NCBI RefSeq assembly: GCF_905171765.1 | Contig: NC_053390.1 | Coordinates: 217,075,927-217,139,926, forward strand | Origin: Bufo bufo | Taxonomy: Eukaryota > Chordata > Amphibia > Anura > Bufonidae | Reading direction: 5' to 3' | Length of the DNA stretch: 64,000 bases | Shown here: piece by piece, positions 35,224 to 45,263 of the stretch | How positions within the stretch are numbered: position 1 is the stretch's first letter | Layout: every line of letters begins with the position of its first letter | Translations under genes and position numbers: made by a program | Notes under the pieces: model-generated | Told to the model about the DNA's origin: nothing | The model's database searches: none | The model's input: the letters and a program-made list of their open reading frames with translations, nothing else

Positions 35224-35348
35224 TGGTTTCAGGTATCGGAGTCGTGTGGAATAATATATTCCCAGATGTGTCCGTGGGATACAAAATTGGTCCCAAAAGT
35301 AGCCAAGTTGCAGAGCTTACCGCTGTGTATAAAGTCGTACAAATGGCT
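35224..35348 (+). pseudogene. ERV pol, RNase H region (last part)
   Basis: A short reading with SSQVAELTAVYK, the conserved S-Q-AEL-A motif of retroviral RNase H. It is cut at 35349 by the Gypsy element; pol resumes at about 40544. Confidence 0.7.
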
Positions 35349-35450
35349 AGGGAAGTGGTCATTAACCCTATCGAAACTTAATCAAGAGAAATCAAGGAGG
35401 CTGTTAGATTCCTCCTCGCTCAGCCAATCTCCTTGATTTCCTGACATCAG

Positions 35451-35693
35451 TCACCTGAGGGACTGTGATAGTACCCCCCTTCTACGGGTGACCTCTGGGG
35501 ACCCAGGACCGACCTTATCAGGATGGGCTGTGTGAAAGGCCTTCACCAGACGATTCACATTAACATCAGCCGCTGGAACCCACATCCTCTCCTCTGGTCT
35601 GTAACCCTTCCAGTGGACTAGATATTGGAGGGATCTATGGAGAACTCGGGAGTCCACAATCCTGCTGATTTGAAATTCTAAATTACCGTCCAC
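35451..35693 (-). pseudogene. Gypsy chromodomain
   Basis: About 55 residues starting EFQISRIVDSR and continuing YLVHWKGY, then MWVPAADV, a chromodomain pattern. In chromoviruses this domain at the integrase C-terminus is thought to steer insertion to certain chromatin. It follows the integrase in a shifted frame, so it would not be made as one protein without a frame change near 35685. Confidence 0.85.
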
Positions 35694-36890
35694 ATGACAG
35701 GAGCGGGAGACAAGGAGGATGGCTCAACAGGTTCGACACATTTCTTTGACTTATGAAATACGTTATGAATTTTGAAAGCCTGAGGAAGCTCAAGACGGAA
35801 GGCTACAGGGTTAACAATGGCAGTGATCTTATATGGACCAATAAATCTTGGGCCCAACTTCCAAGAAGGTACTTTAAGCTTAATGTTTCTTGTGGACAGC
35901 CACACAGAATCACCCACTCTCAGGTCCGGACCATTCATACGTCTCCTGTCATCCACACGCTTATACCTGTTGCCCATCTTTTTCAGGTTATTTAGTATTT
36001 TCCACCAGATTGAGGACAAAGAAGAGGAAAATCGTTCCTCCTCAGGAATACCGGAAGTTTAAGAACCAGAAAATGTGCCAAACTTCTACTGGAATCTATA
36101 TGCCCCAAAAAACGGCGACTTTTCAGTGGACTCCTGTCTACGGTTATTAATGGCAAATTCAGCTAACGACAAGAATGAAGACCACTCCTTCTGGTTCTCC
36201 GAAACAAAACATCTCAAGTAAGTCTCCAGATTCTGATTAGTGCCCTCCGTTTGTCCGTTCGATTGAGGATAAAAAGCCGAAGAAAAGGACAATTGTACCC
36301 CCAGTCGAGTACAGAACACTTTCCAAAATTTGGAAACAAACGGAGTCCCCCGATGAGACACCACATCAAAGGGAATGCCATGTAGTTTCACAATGTTATC
36401 GACAAACACCTGTGTAAGAGTTTTGGCATTAGATAGAGCATGCAATGCTATAAAATGCGCCATTTTGCTAAACCGATCAACTATCACCAGGATCACGTTT
36501 TTTCCCCGAAGAATGCGATAAATTCGTGATAAAGTCCATGGATAAATGTGTCCAAGTTCTGGACGGGATAGGTAACTGAAGAAGAGATCCAGAAGGCCAA
36601 GTATGTGTCACCTTAGCACGAGCACAGGTACAACAGGCTGACACATAGTCCTCAATACACTTATGCAGCCCCGGCCACCAAAATCTGCGTGAGATGAGAT
36701 CGACAGTGGATCTACTCCCAGGGTGTCCAGCCAAGACAGTACAGTGATGTTCCTCAAATACCTTATGACGTAAGTCTGAAGGAACAAACAATTTCCCTGG
36801 AGGACAAGAGTCTGGTGCATCCTCTTGGGCCTCCAACACCTTAGCCTCTAGATCAGGATATAGGGCAGATATAACTACCCCTTCAGACAA
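35678..36890 (-). pseudogene. Gypsy integrase
   Basis: From 36890: zinc-binding HHCC (HHCTVLAGH ... CCTCARAK), then the core with LSMDFITNLSHSSG (first Asp), a frame break at about 36490, VIVDRFSKMAHFI, VVSHRGTPF and NGQTEGTNQNLE (Glu). The second catalytic Asp, expected in VSDRGTPF, is His in this copy. The C-terminal GPYKI...FHKSKK part is in 36019-35678. The frames are broken at about 36490 and 36050. Confidence 0.88.
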
Positions 36891-36963
36891 AATAGGACTA
36901 GGATCTTTATAATCACCTCCCCAGGAAAGCTGCGTGACAAAGCATCCGCCTTGACGTTCTTAA

Positions 36964-37427
36964 AGGGAACCTGTCACCAGTTTTATGGTGTCCTAACTAA
37001 GGGCAACATAAATAAGTGACTGATTCTCTTAGCAAAATGCTGGGTCACTTTCTTTAATTGACCCAGTCAATCTGCCAACATCTTGTATTGAAAAGCTCCA
37101 GCTGATAATGATGAGTCAGGAATATTTATGAGCTCCTGACTCTCCCCGCCTACCTGCTGCTGATTGACAGTTTTTTTTCCATATGAATCAGCAGCAGGTG
37201 GGCAGGGGAGTGGCTATATCTCTGAATTAAATAAACGTTGGACTCACTGACATCACGCTGGACTCAAATCAGCTCATTAGCATGCGGCATGTGGCATCTT
37301 TGTGTGTATATTATGAGGCAACCATCTGTCACACCAGTAAGTGAATACATCTAAGGTACTTTTTAGTAGTTAATGATTGTATATAATTAGTTAGATTATA
37401 ATCAAATATCCACATGACAGGTTCCCT
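36964..37427. mobile_element. T2/Kolobok-like TTAA MITE
   Basis: 464 bp with ends AGGGAACCTGTCACC and CATGACAGGTTCCCT, flanked by TTAA at 36960-36963 and 37428-37431. Noncoding; an internal hairpin-like pair CAGCAGCAGGTG / CCTGCTGCTGATT lies near 37150-37200. Distinct from the larger TTAA element at 11951-16841. Confidence 0.92.
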
Positions 37428-37431
37428 TTAA

Positions 37432-37667
37432 CCCCGGGGCGGTAGGGGACAATCAAGTTAAATCTGGTGAAAAACAGCGACCATCTGGCCTGCCTTGGAT
37501 TCAGTCATTTAGCCGACTCAAGGTAAGCCAGATTTTTGTGATCAGTAATTACCGTAATAGAATGAATTGCTCCTTTCAACCAATGGCGCCATTCTTCAAA
37601 AGCCAACTTAATGGCCAGCAATTCCCTATTACCCACGTCATAATTTCTTTTAGCAGTCGACAGTTTT
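37432..37667 (-). pseudogene. Gypsy RNase H, remaining part
   Basis: Continues the pol frame out of phase from 37667 towards the MITE. It keeps a minus-strand reading of the [15 protein letters not shown] type (37650-37600), which is conserved in Gypsy RNase H, and [10 protein letters not shown] next. Short and frameshifted. Confidence 0.7.
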
Positions 37668-39902
37668 TTAAGAGAAAAAAGCACATGGGCGCCATTTACT
37701 AGGTGAAGGAACTTGTGAAAAAACTGCTCCCACCCCTACCTCGGATGCGTCAACATCTACAATGAATGGCTGAGACACGTCCGGTTGCACCAGAATAGGG
37801 GCTGAAGCAAAACATTCCTTCACAGCAGAAAAGGCTTGTAATGCTGCCTCCGACCAAACAGAGAAATCAACCCCCTTCCTAGTCATGTCTGTTAAAGGTT
37901 TAACCACAGTTGAATAGTTCAAGATGAATTTACAGTAATAGGTGGTGAATCCCAAAAACCGCATAAGCGCTTTCAGATTTTCGGGTCCATCCCAGTCCAA
38001 CACCGCACTGACTTTCTCGAGATCCATATAAAAACCTGTGGGTGAGAGCAGATAACCCAGGAATTGCACTTCCTGAACAGCAAAAACACATTTTTCCATC
38101 TTTGCATACAATTTATTCTCTCTTAGGATCTGTAACACCTGTCTCACATGATCCTTATGAGTTTCTATGTCTGGAGAACAAATTAGTATGTCATCCAGAT
38201 ATACAACAACAAATCTCCCCACCAGATAATGAAAGATGTCATAGATAAAGTGTTGAAAAACCGCTGGAGCATTGTTTAACCTAAAGGGCATGACCAGGTT
38301 TTCAAAATGACCCTCAGGGGTATTAAATGCGGTCTTCCACTCATCCCCCTCCCTGATCCTTACCAGATTATATGCCCCCCTCAGATTTAATTTAGAGAAT
38401 ATCTTGGCACCAACAATCTGACTAAACAAATACGGAATCAAAGGAAGGGGGTAAGGATCACGGAAGGAAATACGGTTGAGCTCACGAAAGTCCAGACATG
38501 GTCTAAGGGTATCATCTTTTTTTTTTACAAAGAACAACCCAGCAGCCACTGGGGATTTGGATGGTCTGATATGACCCTTCACCAAACTCTCGGTGATATA
38601 CTCTCGCATAGACTTTCTTTCGGGCTCCAAAAGATTATACAACCAAGTTTTGGGCAGTTTGGCTCCAGGAATAAGATTGACGGGACAATCATACTCCCTA
38701 TGCGGGGGTAACTCCTGGTCACCACTCTCAGAAAACACATCAGAAAATTCTGAAATGAACGAGGGTACAGTTTTAGTGGTGACCACAGAGAAAGACTCAT
38801 TAAGACAGTTGTCCATGCAAAAATCATTCCAATCAAGAATCTGTCTCGCTTGCCAGTCGATGGTAGGGTTATGTTTGCTTAACCATGGTAAGTCCAAAAC
38901 CATTGGAGCAGGCAGACCCTCCAATACATAACATGAGACAGATTCCTGATGGAAATCACCCACTCTTAAATGGATGTCATTTACCACTTGCGACAGGCAT
39001 TTTTGGGTAAGAGGTGCAGAATGAATTGCAAAGACAGAAATGCTTCTCTCTAGTGCACTAGTAGTCAACCCATGAATATAAACAAACTGTCCATCAATCA
39101 GGTTAACCCCAGCCCAACTGTCGATAAATACCTCTATTTCCACAGTTTTGGACTGTAGCTCCCACAACTGCATAGGTTCCTCACAAGGCGTAACCACAGG
39201 TGTCTCTTTACAATAAGTGTCAAAGGAAGCCGCCACCTTATTTGACAGTATGTCCTTAGGGTGAGGACCCTTAGATCTCCCCCTCAAGCATCTATCCAGA
39301 CATACAGCAAGGGACATAGCTGCTTCCAATGACTCCGGTTTTTCATGAAAGGCCAACGCGTCCTGCAGTCTCTCAGATAGACCCTGACAGAACTGGCTAT
39401 GGAGAGCAGGATCATTCCACTCCGTATCCATAGCCCAACTCCTAAATTCAGAGCAATAGATTTCCGCAGAGCATTCTCCCTGCCGTAAACCACATAACTT
39501 GGTCTCAGCCTGAGAGATCCGATCCAGGTCATCATAAATAAGACCCAAGGCTCTAAAACATTCGTCTACCGACTGGAGGGATGGTGATTCATTCGGCAGA
39601 GAAAAAGCCCAAGACTTTGCATCATCCTTAAGCAAAGAAATGATCATACCCACACGTTGACACTCCTCCCCAGAAGAGTATGGACGCAGCTTAAAGTACA
39701 ACTTACACAATTCCCTGAACCGAATGTCACTACCCCCAGAAAATCTGTCTGGGAGGGCAACCTTAGGTTCAGGGCAGGCCTGGTACCCACCATTGGAACC
39801 ATCCGCCTGTGGTGTCTGAATCCGTAAGACTGTCACGCGGAGGTCAGCTACCTCCAAAGACAGTCCCAGCAGCTGTTCGACCAGTACAGACATAGGATCC
39901 AT
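37668..39902 (-). CDS. Gypsy gag-pol (gag, protease, RT), 744 codons open
   Basis: The start at 39902 ([10 protein letters not shown]) follows the leader. Residues 1-220 form a Gag-like capsid region ([25 protein letters not shown]); no CCHC knuckle is seen. About 255-340 is the protease position, where the usual D-S/T-G appears as DSWAG. RT spans about 430-640 with [21 protein letters not shown] and the catalytic YLDD (38201-38190), then connection [12 protein letters not shown] and the first RNase H Asp (VDVDASEVG). Gag and Pol are in one frame. The frame breaks at 37667, so only a truncated polyprotein could be made; I mark it as a CDS because the frame is open, not because I think it works. 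Confidence 0.8.
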   Translation of the reverse strand: MDPMSVLVEQLLGLSLEVADLRVTVLRIQTPQADGSNGGYQACPEPKVALPDRFSGGSDIRFRELCKLYFKLRPYSSGEECQRVGMIISLLKDDAKSWAFSLPNESPSLQSVDECFRALGLIYDDLDRISQAETKLCGLRQGECSAEIYCSEFRSWAMDTEWNDPALHSQFCQGLSERLQDALAFHEKPESLEAAMSLAVCLDRCLRGRSKGPHPKDILSNKVAASFDTYCKETPVVTPCEEPMQLWELQSKTVEIEVFIDSWAGVNLIDGQFVYIHGLTTSALERSISVFAIHSAPLTQKCLSQVVNDIHLRVGDFHQESVSCYVLEGLPAPMVLDLPWLSKHNPTIDWQARQILDWNDFCMDNCLNESFSVVTTKTVPSFISEFSDVFSESGDQELPPHREYDCPVNLIPGAKLPKTWLYNLLEPERKSMREYITESLVKGHIRPSKSPVAAGLFFVKKKDDTLRPCLDFRELNRISFRDPYPLPLIPYLFSQIVGAKIFSKLNLRGAYNLVRIREGDEWKTAFNTPEGHFENLVMPFRLNNAPAVFQHFIYDIFHYLVGRFVVVYLDDILICSPDIETHKDHVRQVLQILRENKLYAKMEKCVFAVQEVQFLGYLLSPTGFYMDLEKVSAVLDWDGPENLKALMRFLGFTTYYCKFILNYSTVVKPLTDMTRKGVDFSVWSEAALQAFSAVKECFASAPILVQPDVSQPFIVDVDASEVGVGAVFSQVPSPSKWRPCAFFS

Positions 39903-40263
39903 AGCTGCAATGACCTGAACGAAATGGCGGTTTATTTGGCGGTAGATAATGTCATAATCAGTTTGGGGGGAAACTCCACACTGAACACAGGAGGGAAGGC
40001 GAACAGTAACTGGGCCTGGAAACTAGGGAAGAAACAGGTCACCTCCTAGACAACCCTAATCCGGGCCCTAACTAGCTATCAATATGAATAGACCATGAAG
40101 GTAGGAATATTCATATGCAGGATACCTAGGCCTTTATATCCCTATTAGGCCCTGGAAAAGGTTAGGACCAGAGACAACCCTTTCCTCCCTAGATGGATGA
40201 ATGGAAGTCTCTGTCTCAGGCCCAGATACAAACAACAGGGAATATAACAAACACAAATAAACG

Positions 40264-40543
40264 TGACACTTAACTTCTGTAGAGACGGATGAGCAGGAAC
40301 ACCAGAGACAAACTCACACCAGCTCAGCCAAACCCAAATGAAGCTATCTACTGCATAGTCAGAAGGGTAAGGTCAGACTATTAAGGGTAGAAGTGATGAC
40401 CACTGATCAACAGCTGAGAATAGGGAAGTGGTCATTAACCCTATCAACACTGAATCAAGAGAAATCAAGGAGGCTGTTAGATTCCTCCGCGCTCAGCCAA
40501 TCTCCTTGATTTCCTGACATCAGTCACCTGAGGGACTGTGACA
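40264..40543 (-). repeat. Gypsy upstream LTR
   Basis: Its plus-strand right half (from TAGGGAAGTGGTCATTAACC at about 40424) matches 35349-35471. The outer end reads GGGACTGTGACA. The left limit at 40264 is set by TG...CA logic and is not proven. The 39903-40263 interval between LTR and gag is noncoding leader. Confidence 0.6.
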
Positions 40544-40787
40544 CATACAAGGAGCCATTAATGGAGAATTCCTGAATGTTGATGACCTTATGGGAACTGT
40601 TCAAGTGGAGGTAACGATAAGAAGACAGGCCCAAAAGGAGGCCAAAGCCAATGTGATGCAATGAAACCAAGATTCCTCTAGTGAGGATCTCATCGCGAGT
40701 CAAAAGGGGGATCCAGTCATTGGTATTTTTTACAAACACATTGAAGATCCACAGAATTGTCCCATAACTGTGGGAGACTGTGTAGAC

Positions 40788-40945
40788 CAGGGGTAGGCAA
40801 CCTCCGGCACTCCAGCTGTTGTGAAACTACAACTCCCAGCATGCATATTTGCTCTTCTCTTCTCAGAACTCCCATATAAATTAATGGAGCATGCTGGGAA
40901 TTGTAGTTTCACAACAGCTGGAGTGCCGAAGGTTGCTGATCTCTG
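40788..40945. mobile_element. Short hAT-like palindromic MITE
   Basis: 158 bp flanked by the 8-bp repeat GTGTAGAC (40780-40787, 40946-40953). Ends CAGGGGTAGGCAACCT and (inverse) CAGAGATCAGCAACCT. The arms carry CTCCAGCTGTTGTGAAACTA and its complement around a short loop. CAGGGGT-type ends with 8-bp duplications are typical of hAT MITEs. Confidence 0.95.
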
Positions 40946-41726
40946 GTGTAGACAATGAAGAGTTACTGATTTTGATGAAGGGTAAGTCCCAATACTCATT
41001 ACAGTATGGATTGTTGGTAAGAACCTCGAAGAATGGTATCTCACAATGGGTGGTACCTGTGGCATTCCGAGGTTTGATGCTACAGCACGCCCATGACGCC
41101 CCAACGGCTGGTCATCGAGGTGAGAAGTTAATGTATGAATTATTACGGGATTACGCTTATTGGCCTCATATGTTGCAAGACATTCGCACATATTGTTAAG
41201 GATGTTTAATCTGTCCTCAATTCCAGCCACAAGCACCCACTCATCGGGCACTGCTGATGAAAAGGGGGATGTCCATGCCATGGTCAGAAATCCAGATTGG
41301 CTTTATTGGACTAGTAAAAACTTCATCAATAGGCAACAGATATATGTGAACCGTGACTTGTTTGTTCACAAAGTGGGTGGAATGTTTGCCTTGCAGAACA
41401 TGCAGTTCAAGTGTGTGCACGTCTCTACTCATTAACCACGTATTTTCCAGGTTTGATCTTCCCCAACGCATCGAGTCCGATCGCGGAATTCATTTCACTA
41501 GTGAGGTGATGACGAAAATGTGGGAGATGCTGAGGATAAAGAGAAAGCTACATATAGCTTATCGGCCAGCCTCTAGTGGTGGAGTAGAACGCTATACAAC
41601 CAAACAATTGTCAACATTCTAAAGAAATTTGTCAATGAATTCGGTAAAGACTGGGATGTAAAGTTGCCTTTGATTCTCATGGCCATCAGGGCCACCCCAA
41701 GCGCAGCAACTAAACTTTCTCCCTTC

Positions 41727-41983
41727 GGGAGTGTTGGTGGCTCCTAAAACCGGTGGGGAGAGGGGGCAGGGGAGGGAGGGGTAGAAGGGTTGAGATTGGG
41801 GTATAAAATTGTTTATTATATCTACTTTGTAATGATTCTATGCACCTGTAAGTCAACTTTTGTAATATTTAAGACATCATGGGTGATTATACACTTTTTT
41901 ATAGCACTTTACTGTGTGATACATGTTGGATATTATATGAAATGTGGCGCTTTCTGTTACAATAAAAACTATCTGATTTAAAA
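41727..41983 (+). mobile_element. 5'-truncated LINE 3' end (L1/Tx1-like)
   Basis: 257 bp with a 15-bp duplication AAACTTTCTCCCTTC (41712-41726 and 41984-41998). It starts in a G-rich purine tract, ends AATAAAAACTATCTGATTT plus a short A tail. The end resembles that of LINE B (AATAAAAACAGATTGAA). Confidence 0.9.
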
Positions 41984-42649
41984 AAACTTTCTCCCTTCAA
42001 AATGATCACAGGCAGGAAGATGGTGTTACCCCAGCATTTATTTTACCGGACAACAGACCACAATTTGATAAATGCTTCAACGGCTCATCAATATATGGAG
42101 AATCTACGCAAGCACCTTCAACATGCTTTTGCCCAGAAGAATATAGAGAAAGCAGCAGTAAGCGCCAAAACCTACTATGATCTGAAGACTACTCAAAATG
42201 AGTACCAGATTTCCGATCAGGTTTATCTCTAACTTTGCCCGGGATCAGGTGAAGGAAAGGAAATTTCTGCCTTCCTGGAAGGGACCCTATGTCGTCATTG
42301 ACAAGTTGTCACCTGTGGTCTACAAGATCAAAATTCCTAGGGGGGATGGATTTATAGAGAAATGGGTGCATATTAAACAATTACATGTTTGTCACCCTAG
42401 GTCACAACTTCGCCAAATGGAAGGATTACCGGATGATGAGGAGTGAAGAGATACCAAGGTTTTAGCTAAAGACGGAAACCCAGGATCGGTATCGTATAAA
42501 CAAACGAGTGTAGTAACCTATCCTCGCGTATTTTTCCTCTGTAACTAATCATCTCTTGACTCTGAACCAAGAACTTGCTCTGTTAAAGAAAGAAAACCAT
42601 GCCAAATTGAAGATGTATGGTAGTATGATTTCTTTCATTGTAGGGTTGA

Positions 42650-43340
42650 TAAAAAGAAACGTGGAAAGATGTATGTGCTTATATTTGTCATACAATATAT
42701 TATAGGCACAAGATGGCATCAAAGATTGTTGCTGTTATCTACATCGTCCTAGTCCATGCTGAACCGATCGCTGTGCCAGATCCTTCATCTGGGATCAGGC
42801 TGCAGAATACCTTGGGATTCATCTTGACGAATAAGAGGATTCTATCCCAGAAGATCTACATCAGTTTGGATCCATGCACAGTTCAATGTTTCCGAGATTC
42901 AGTGTCCATAGATAAAGATGTGGTATCAAATAAACGTTGGTTATTCCCAAGAACAGAGTCAACGACCAAATCGGTTCATTTCTGCGATTGCAGCTGCCAT
43001 AATTTTTGGCTTAGTAGGTGCTGTCGTTGCCACCGGTGTATCAGCTGCTAATTCCATCTCTATTAAGACATTGGAACTTGAGATTAGTTCGCTATAAAGG
43101 AATCTGATGACATTCATGCAGAGATGGAAAATTAGAAGCAATCTCTATAGGATTTATATTCCGTTGTGGAGGACACTATCGTTACCACCAACTTGCATTC
43201 AAAGTTATTGACCCATTCAATAAATCTTCATGAGAGTAACGAACAATTTAAACAAAAACTTATATTCATAAAAGAACCCGTTTGAAAAGCCCTTTTGACA
43301 CTAATATAATCCAATGTTATTTCAATGCATTAGATTGTAA
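42650..43340 (+). pseudogene. ERV env-like remnant
   Basis: A short frame starts at 42713 with a hydrophobic, signal-like N-terminus (about 15 residues). In another frame near 42975-43080 lies a run of Ala/Ile/Val/Gly residues followed by a Ser/Asn/Leu-rich helix-like stretch, as in the fusion segment of a retroviral transmembrane subunit. The whole region is under 700 bp, far short of a normal env, and most of the surface and transmembrane parts are gone. Identification rests on position and that one segment. Confidence 0.45.
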
Positions 43341-43350
43341 TGAAGGGAGA
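43341..43350 (+). promoter_or_regulatory. ERV polypurine tract
   Basis: TGAAGGGAGA lies two bases before the 3' LTR start, the place where plus-strand DNA synthesis is primed. Confidence 0.7.
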
Positions 43351-43700
43351 TTTGTTGTGCCTTTTCATAGGTATATAACATTTATATCAAAATATCCTAT
43401 TATAGTGGATTTGATATTTAATAGTGTTATATTCACCATTGTGTATGTATTTCAAAATAGGCCGAAAGAGGTTCATGGAAAGGACACAGTTCATATAATT
43501 TCTTCTCTGTAGATGTACCAGTCTGAGAAGAGTCATTCTTGTCTCCTTACAGATTTATTACTGAGATAAGGATATTCTGTAGACACTCTGGTGCTAATTA
43601 CCCCTACAGTTTAATGTCTATTGATGTATCAGAAAATCTGTGATGTATGTACACATATAATGAACATTAGTTTTTAGTATAAGATAATCAATAGGACATA

Positions 43701-45263
43701 CACTGCATGCAGAATTATTAGGCAAATGAGTATTTTGACCACATCATCCTCTTTATGCATGTTGTCTTACTCCAAGCTGTATAGGCTCGAAAGCCTACTA
43801 CCAATTAAGCATATTAGGTGATGTGCATCTCTGTAATGAGAAAGGGTGTGGTCTAATGACATCAACACCCTATATTAGGTGTGCATAATTATTAGGCAAC
43901 TTCCTTTCCTTTGGCAAAATGGGTCAAAAGAAGGACTTGACAGGCTCAGAAAAGTCAAAAATAGTGAGATATCTTGCAGAGGGATGCAGCACTCTTAAAA
44001 TTGCAAAGCTTCTGAAGCGTGATCATCGAACAATCAAGCGTTTCATTCAAAATAGTCAACAGGGTCGCAAGAAGCGGGTGGAAAAACCAAGGTGCAAAAT
44101 AACTGCCCATGAACTGAGAAATATCAAGCGTGCAGCTGCCAAGATGCCACTTGCCACCAGTTTGGCCATATTTCAGAGCTGCAACATCACTGGAGTGCCC
44201 AAAAGCACAAGGTGTGCAATACTCAGAGACATGGCCAAGGTAAGAAAGGCTGAAAAACGACCACCACTGAACAAGACACACAAGCTGAAACGTCAAGACT
44301 GGGCCAAGAAATATCTCAAGACTGATTTTTCTAAGGTTTTATGGACTGATGAAATGAGAGTGAGTCTTGATGGGCCAGATGGATGGGCCCGTGGCTGGAT
44401 TGGTAAAGGGCAGAGAGCTCCAGTCCAACTCAGACGCCAGCAAGGTGGAGGTGGAGTACTGGTTTGGGCTGGTATCATCAAAGATGAGCTTGTGGGCCCT
44501 TTTCGGGTTGAGGATGGAGTCAAGCTCAACTCCCAGTCCTACTGCCAGTTTCTGGAAGACACCTTCTTCAAGCAGTGGTACAGGAAGAAGTCTGCATCCT
44601 TCAAGAAAAACATGATTTTCATGCAGGACAATGCTCCATCACACGCGTCCAAGTACTCCACAGCATGGCTGGCAAGAAAGGGTATAAAAGAAGAAAATCT
44701 AATGACATGGCCTCCTTGTTCACCTGATCTGAACCCCATTGAGAACCTGTGGTCCATCATCAAATGTGAGATTTACAAGGAGGGAAAACAGTACACCTCT
44801 CTGAACAGTGTCTGGGAGGCTGTGGTTGCTGCTGCACGCAATGTTGATGGTGAACAGATCAAAACACTGACAGAATCCATGGATGGCAGGCTTTTGAGTG
44901 TCCTTGCAAAGAAAGGTGGCTATATTGGTCACTGATTTGTTTTTGTTTTGTTTTTGAATGTCAGAAATGTATATTTGTGAATGTTGAGATGTTATATTGG
45001 TTTCACTGGTAAAAATAAATAATTGAAATGGGTATATATTTGTTTTTTGTTAAGTTGCCTAATAATTATGCACAGTAATAGTCACCTGCACACACAGATA
45101 TCCCCCTAAAATAGCTAAAACTAAAAACAAACTAAAAACTACTTCCAAAAATATTCAGCTTTGATATTAATGAGTTTTTTGGGTTCATTGAGAACATGGT
45201 TGTTGTTCAATAATAAAATTAATCCTCAAAAATACAACTTGCCTAATAATTCTGCACTCCCTG
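43701..45263 (+). mobile_element. Tc1/mariner-like transposon (family 3, copy 2), apparently complete
   Basis: 1563 bp, TA on both sides (43699-43700, 45264-45265), ends CACTGCATGCAGAATTATTA and inverse CAGGGAGTGCAGAATTATTA. Inner repeats ATAATTATTAGGCAACTT occur near 43886 and (inverse) near 45052-45070, giving paired inverted/direct repeats about 190 bp from each end. Carries an intact transposase frame. Confidence 0.97.
43919..44935 (+). CDS. Tc1/mariner-like transposase, intact, DD37E
   Basis: 338 codons from ATG to TGA without interruption, the usual length for Tc1-like transposases. Residues 8-55 form the first helix-turn-helix (KSKIVRYLAEGCSTLKIAKL), with a basic linker at about 50-57 and a second DNA-binding part to about 115. 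Catalytic residues: D144 (LWTDEMRVSL), D237 (MQDNAPSHAS) and E275 (SPDLNPIENLW). I count 37 residues between the last two, i.e. DD37E rather than the common DD34E. GGGGVLVWAG is the glycine-rich box. It would cut at the element ends and reinsert at TA. Start choice: first ATG after the inner repeat, giving family-like length. The sibling at 31841-32856 differs mainly by one stop and one deletion. Confidence 0.93.
   Translation: MGQKKDLTGSEKSKIVRYLAEGCSTLKIAKLLKRDHRTIKRFIQNSQQGRKKRVEKPRCKITAHELRNIKRAAAKMPLATSLAIFQSCNITGVPKSTRCAILRDMAKVRKAEKRPPLNKTHKLKRQDWAKKYLKTDFSKVLWTDEMRVSLDGPDGWARGWIGKGQRAPVQLRRQQGGGGVLVWAGIIKDELVGPFRVEDGVKLNSQSYCQFLEDTFFKQWYRKKSASFKKNMIFMQDNAPSHASKYSTAWLARKGIKEENLMTWPPCSPDLNPIENLWSIIKCEIYKEGKQYTSLNSVWEAVVAAARNVDGEQIKTLTESMDGRLLSVLAKKGGYIGH

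Larger units (their letters stand above)
35349..40543 (-). mobile_element. Chromodomain Ty3/Gypsy LTR retrotransposon
   Basis: A minus-strand element with terminal repeats at 35349-35471 and about 40264-40543. The upstream LTR reads TGTCACAGTCCC on the minus strand and ends AGTGTCA; the downstream LTR copy is shorter by about 150 bp at its outer end, so it seems truncated. Between lie a gag-pol frame (39902-37668), integrase (36890-about 35690) and a chromodomain. A TTAA MITE (36964-37427) interrupts the RNase H part. It sits inside ERV RNase H. Confidence 0.85.
40544..42446 (+). pseudogene. ERV pol, integrase (broken, with two insertions)
   Basis: After a short linker, 40891-41199 holds the HHCC zinc domain (HDAPTAGHRGEK, then C-xx-C around a TAA near 41198). 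The catalytic core is split over frames: a stretch near 41353-41622 with SDRG (second Asp) and a region near 41570 where the Glu block should be. The C-terminal domain (42002-42446) has PSWKGPYVV. Lesions: stops at about 41198 and 41348, frameshifts, an hAT MITE (40788-40945) and a LINE 3' end (41727-41983). No active integrase is possible. Confidence 0.85.

Noticed and set aside
44293..44932. Antisense frames inside the intact transposase
   Set aside because: Shadow frames of 43919-44935; the sense frame has the catalytic motifs.
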